A program made the position numbers and the translations under genes. From Bacteroidales bacterium (GTDB taxonomy: Bacteria; Bacteroidota; Bacteroidia; Bacteroidales; VadinHA17), in the NCBI GenBank assembly GCA_020353115.1, contig CP070687.1, positions 2,150,727 through 2,158,271 of the forward strand: a stretch of 7,545 nt of DNA, written 5' to 3'. Below are positions 5,472-7,545 of the stretch, one piece after another. The notes under the pieces are model-generated. The model was not told where the DNA came from. It saw nothing but the letters and a program-made list of their open reading frames with translations, and ran no database searches. Each line of letters opens with the position of its first letter. Position 1 is the stretch's first letter.

Positions 5472-7511
5472 ATGAGTAACTCTATTGATAACCAGGCTGC
5501 AGATAATATCCGTATCCTTTCAACTGCCATGGTAGAAAAAGCCAAATCCGGCCATCCGGGAGGTGCCATGGGAGGAGCTGATTTCATAAACATCTTATAT
5601 TCCGAATTTCTTCATTTTGATCCGGATGATATGTCATGGTCTAATCGTGACCGGTTCTTCCTCGATCCCGGTCATATGTCACCCATGCTATACTCGGTAC
5701 TGACCCTGACCGGGGCATATTCAATGGAAGATATCATGAACTTCAGGCAATGGAAAAGTCCTACACCGGGACATCCGGAACTGAATGTCGAAAGAGGTAT
5801 TGAAAACACTTCGGGACCTTTGGGGCAAGGGCATACAATGGCAGTCGGAGCAGCCATAGCAGAACGTTTTCTTGTTGCGCGCTTCGGAGAATGGATGGCT
5901 CACAAAACCTATACCTTCATATCAGATGGCGGAATCCAGGAAGAGATTTCACAGGGCGCCGGAAGACTGGCAGGATTCCTGGGACTGGGAAATCTGATCA
6001 TGTTTTACGATTCAAACGACATTCAGCTCTCAACAGAAACCAGTGCAGTCACAGCGGAGGATACTGCACGTAAATACGAAGCCTGGGGATGGCGTGTTAA
6101 AACGATAAATGGGAATGACCCGGATGAAATCCGTACGGCACTCAAAGAGGCAAATGAAAACCCGGATAAACCGTTTCTGATAATTGGTAAAACCATAATG
6201 GGTAAGGGTTGTCTTACGGAAGAGGGCGAAAAGTTTGAGAAACAGTCATCGACCCATGGAATGCCCATCAGTAAAGCCGGTGCCTCGTTCCAAAAAACCA
6301 TCCTGAATCTAGGCGGTGATCCTGAAAATCCGTTTCAGATCTTTCCTGAAGTTAAAGATCATTACGATAAGATACTGGCTGAAAAACGTTCGTATGCCGC
6401 ACTGAAAAAAGAAGAACAGAAAAAATGGGAAGCTGAAAACCCTGAACTGGCACACCGGTTAAAGTCATTTCTGTCCGGACATATCCCGGATCTGGATTTC
6501 AGCGAAATAGTCCAGAAAGAGAATTCACCGACACGAAGTGCTTCGGGAACGGTTCTTTCTTATTTTGCCGACAAGATTGGAAATATGATCGTTGCTTCAG
6601 CCGATTTGTCAAACAGCGATAAAACAGACGGGTTCCTGGCAAAATCAAAAGCTTTTGTAAAAGGGGATTTTTCCGGAGCATTTCTCCAGGCAGGCGTGGC
6701 TGAACTTACCATGGCAGGTATTATGAACGGTCTGGCGGCTCATGGAGGAATAATTCCGGTTTGCGGAACGTTCTTTGTTTTTTCAGATTATATGAAACCA
6801 TCGGTTCGTTTGGCTGCACTAATGCAACTCCCGGTTAAATATATCTGGAGTCATGATGCGTTCCGGGTTGGTGAAGACGGACCGACCCACCAGCCGGTTG
6901 AACAGGAAGCACAGATCCGTCTGATGGAAAAGATGAAAAATCATTCAGGACAAAGGTGTTTTCTCGTCCTCAGACCTGCCGATGCCATAGAAACCACCAT
7001 TGCCTGGAAAATAGCCCTGGCCAATACCAAAACACCCACAGCCCTCCTGCTTTCCAGGCAGGCAGTAAAAGACCTGCCTGTAGATGGCTCGTCAAGATAT
7101 GAAGATGCCCTTCAGGCTGAAAAAGGAGCCTATATTGTACAGAAAGATGACGGAAATCCGGACATAATACTCGTAGCCAGCGGATCGGAAGTTTCCACAC
7201 TGATCGAAGGAGCCGAAATCCTGAGAAAGGAAAAAAGATTAAAGGTCCAGGTTGTATCTGTTATTTCCGAAGCACTGTTCAGGGAACAACCGGAAGATTA
7301 CCGGAAAAAAGTAATCCCTCAAAAATCGCCTGTATTCGGCCTGACAGCCGGCTTGCCGGTTACCCTGGAAAGCCTGGTTGGACCTGATGGCAGGGTATGG
7401 GGATTCGAATCCTTCGGATTCTCCGCACCTTATAAGGTACTGGATGAAAAACTGGGATTTACAGGTGAAAATGTATATCGGCAGGTTTTGAAGTACCTTG
7501 AAGAAAGATAG
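5472..7511 (+). CDS. tkt: Transketolase (thiamine diphosphate-dependent)
   Basis: Transketolase moves two-carbon ketol units between sugar phosphates (EC 2.2.1.1), making erythrose 4-phosphate, xylulose 5-phosphate and ribose 5-phosphate in the non-oxidative pentose phosphate pathway. The 679 residues carry the full three-domain length (E. coli 663). Seen: SGHPGG (His28), DPGHMSPML (His68), TPGHPE (His101), GPLGQG (115-120), the Mg-thiamine diphosphate motif SDGGIQEE (151-158) ending at YDSND (Asn182), STHGMP (His262), GVAELTM with the catalytic Glu411, and GEDGPTHQPVEQ with His473. Glu411 and His473 carry the same numbers as in E. coli TktA. The usual GDG is SDG here, which I recall as normal in Bacteroides-type transketolases. 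The ATG at 5472 fits the family N-terminus; upstream is AT-rich without Shine-Dalgarno. It likely has its own promoter in the 239-bp gap. The 34 bases after the stop hold no gene start; rpiB often follows tkt in Bacteroides, but that lies beyond view. Confidence 0.97.
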   Translation: MSNSIDNQAADNIRILSTAMVEKAKSGHPGGAMGGADFINILYSEFLHFDPDDMSWSNRDRFFLDPGHMSPMLYSVLTLTGAYSMEDIMNFRQWKSPTPGHPELNVERGIENTSGPLGQGHTMAVGAAIAERFLVARFGEWMAHKTYTFISDGGIQEEISQGAGRLAGFLGLGNLIMFYDSNDIQLSTETSAVTAEDTARKYEAWGWRVKTINGNDPDEIRTALKEANENPDKPFLIIGKTIMGKGCLTEEGEKFEKQSSTHGMPISKAGASFQKTILNLGGDPENPFQIFPEVKDHYDKILAEKRSYAALKKEEQKKWEAENPELAHRLKSFLSGHIPDLDFSEIVQKENSPTRSASGTVLSYFADKIGNMIVASADLSNSDKTDGFLAKSKAFVKGDFSGAFLQAGVAELTMAGIMNGLAAHGGIIPVCGTFFVFSDYMKPSVRLAALMQLPVKYIWSHDAFRVGEDGPTHQPVEQEAQIRLMEKMKNHSGQRCFLVLRPADAIETTIAWKIALANTKTPTALLLSRQAVKDLPVDGSSRYEDALQAEKGAYIVQKDDGNPDIILVASGSEVSTLIEGAEILRKEKRLKVQVVSVISEALFREQPEDYRKKVIPQKSPVFGLTAGLPVTLESLVGPDGRVWGFESFGFSAPYKVLDEKLGFTGENVYRQVLKYLEER

Positions 7512-7545
7512 ATAAAAGAAGAAGTGCAACAATTATTATTTCTTT

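Noticed and set aside
7401..7421. A perfect 12-bp palindrome (GGATTCGAATCC) followed by TTC and GGATTC, able to form hairpins near the end of tkt.
   Set aside because: It lies about 90 bp inside the coding sequence and encodes a conserved G-F-E-S-F-G-F stretch of transketolase, so the repeated codons explain it. There is no T-run, so it is not a terminator.

Overview
The window reads as a stretch of a Bacteroidota chromosome, probably an environmental Bacteroidales-like lineage. All five genes lie on the + strand. Support for this placement: a Bacteroides-type transketolase with an SDGG cofactor motif, a PdxB of the kind found in Bacteroidota and gammaproteobacteria, a Tat-signalled Gfo/Idh/MocA oxidoreductase of a style common in this phylum, almost no recognisable Shine-Dalgarno sequences, and a possible Bacteroidota-type promoter. 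No tRNA, rRNA, CRISPR array, insertion sequence or phage gene is visible.

Layout. Bases 2-1147 hold the 3' part of a LarA-superfamily (nickel-pincer) 2-hydroxyacid racemase/epimerase; its start lies before the window. After 20 bp comes a Tat-exported Gfo/Idh/MocA oxidoreductase (1168-2601) with an unusual cysteine cluster. After 44 bp comes pdxB, erythronate-4-phosphate dehydrogenase (2646-3785). Its last 8 bp overlap the start of gnd, 6-phosphogluconate dehydrogenase (3778-5232). These four genes look like one transcription unit. A 239-bp gap (5233-5471) contains a hairpin, a dubious 46-codon reading frame and a candidate promoter. It is followed by tkt, transketolase (5472-7511), and 34 bp of downstream sequence.

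Function. The last three genes connect the pentose phosphate pathway with vitamin B6 synthesis. Gnd makes ribulose 5-phosphate. Transketolase interconverts pentose, triose, tetrose and hexose phosphates, including erythrose 4-phosphate. PdxB oxidises 4-phosphoerythronate, which derives from erythrose 4-phosphate, towards pyridoxal phosphate. Because 4-phosphoerythronate is a known strong inhibitor of 6-phosphogluconate dehydrogenase, the overlap of pdxB and gnd may couple removal of an inhibitor to production of its target. This is the most interesting idea in the window. The two upstream genes probably act on a sugar acid or oxidised sugar. A hexonate substrate such as gluconate/mannonate would link them to gnd, but the sequence does not prove this. 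The core enzymes are familiar; the possibly undescribed parts are the gene pairing, the cysteine-cluster oxidoreductase and the intergenic segment.
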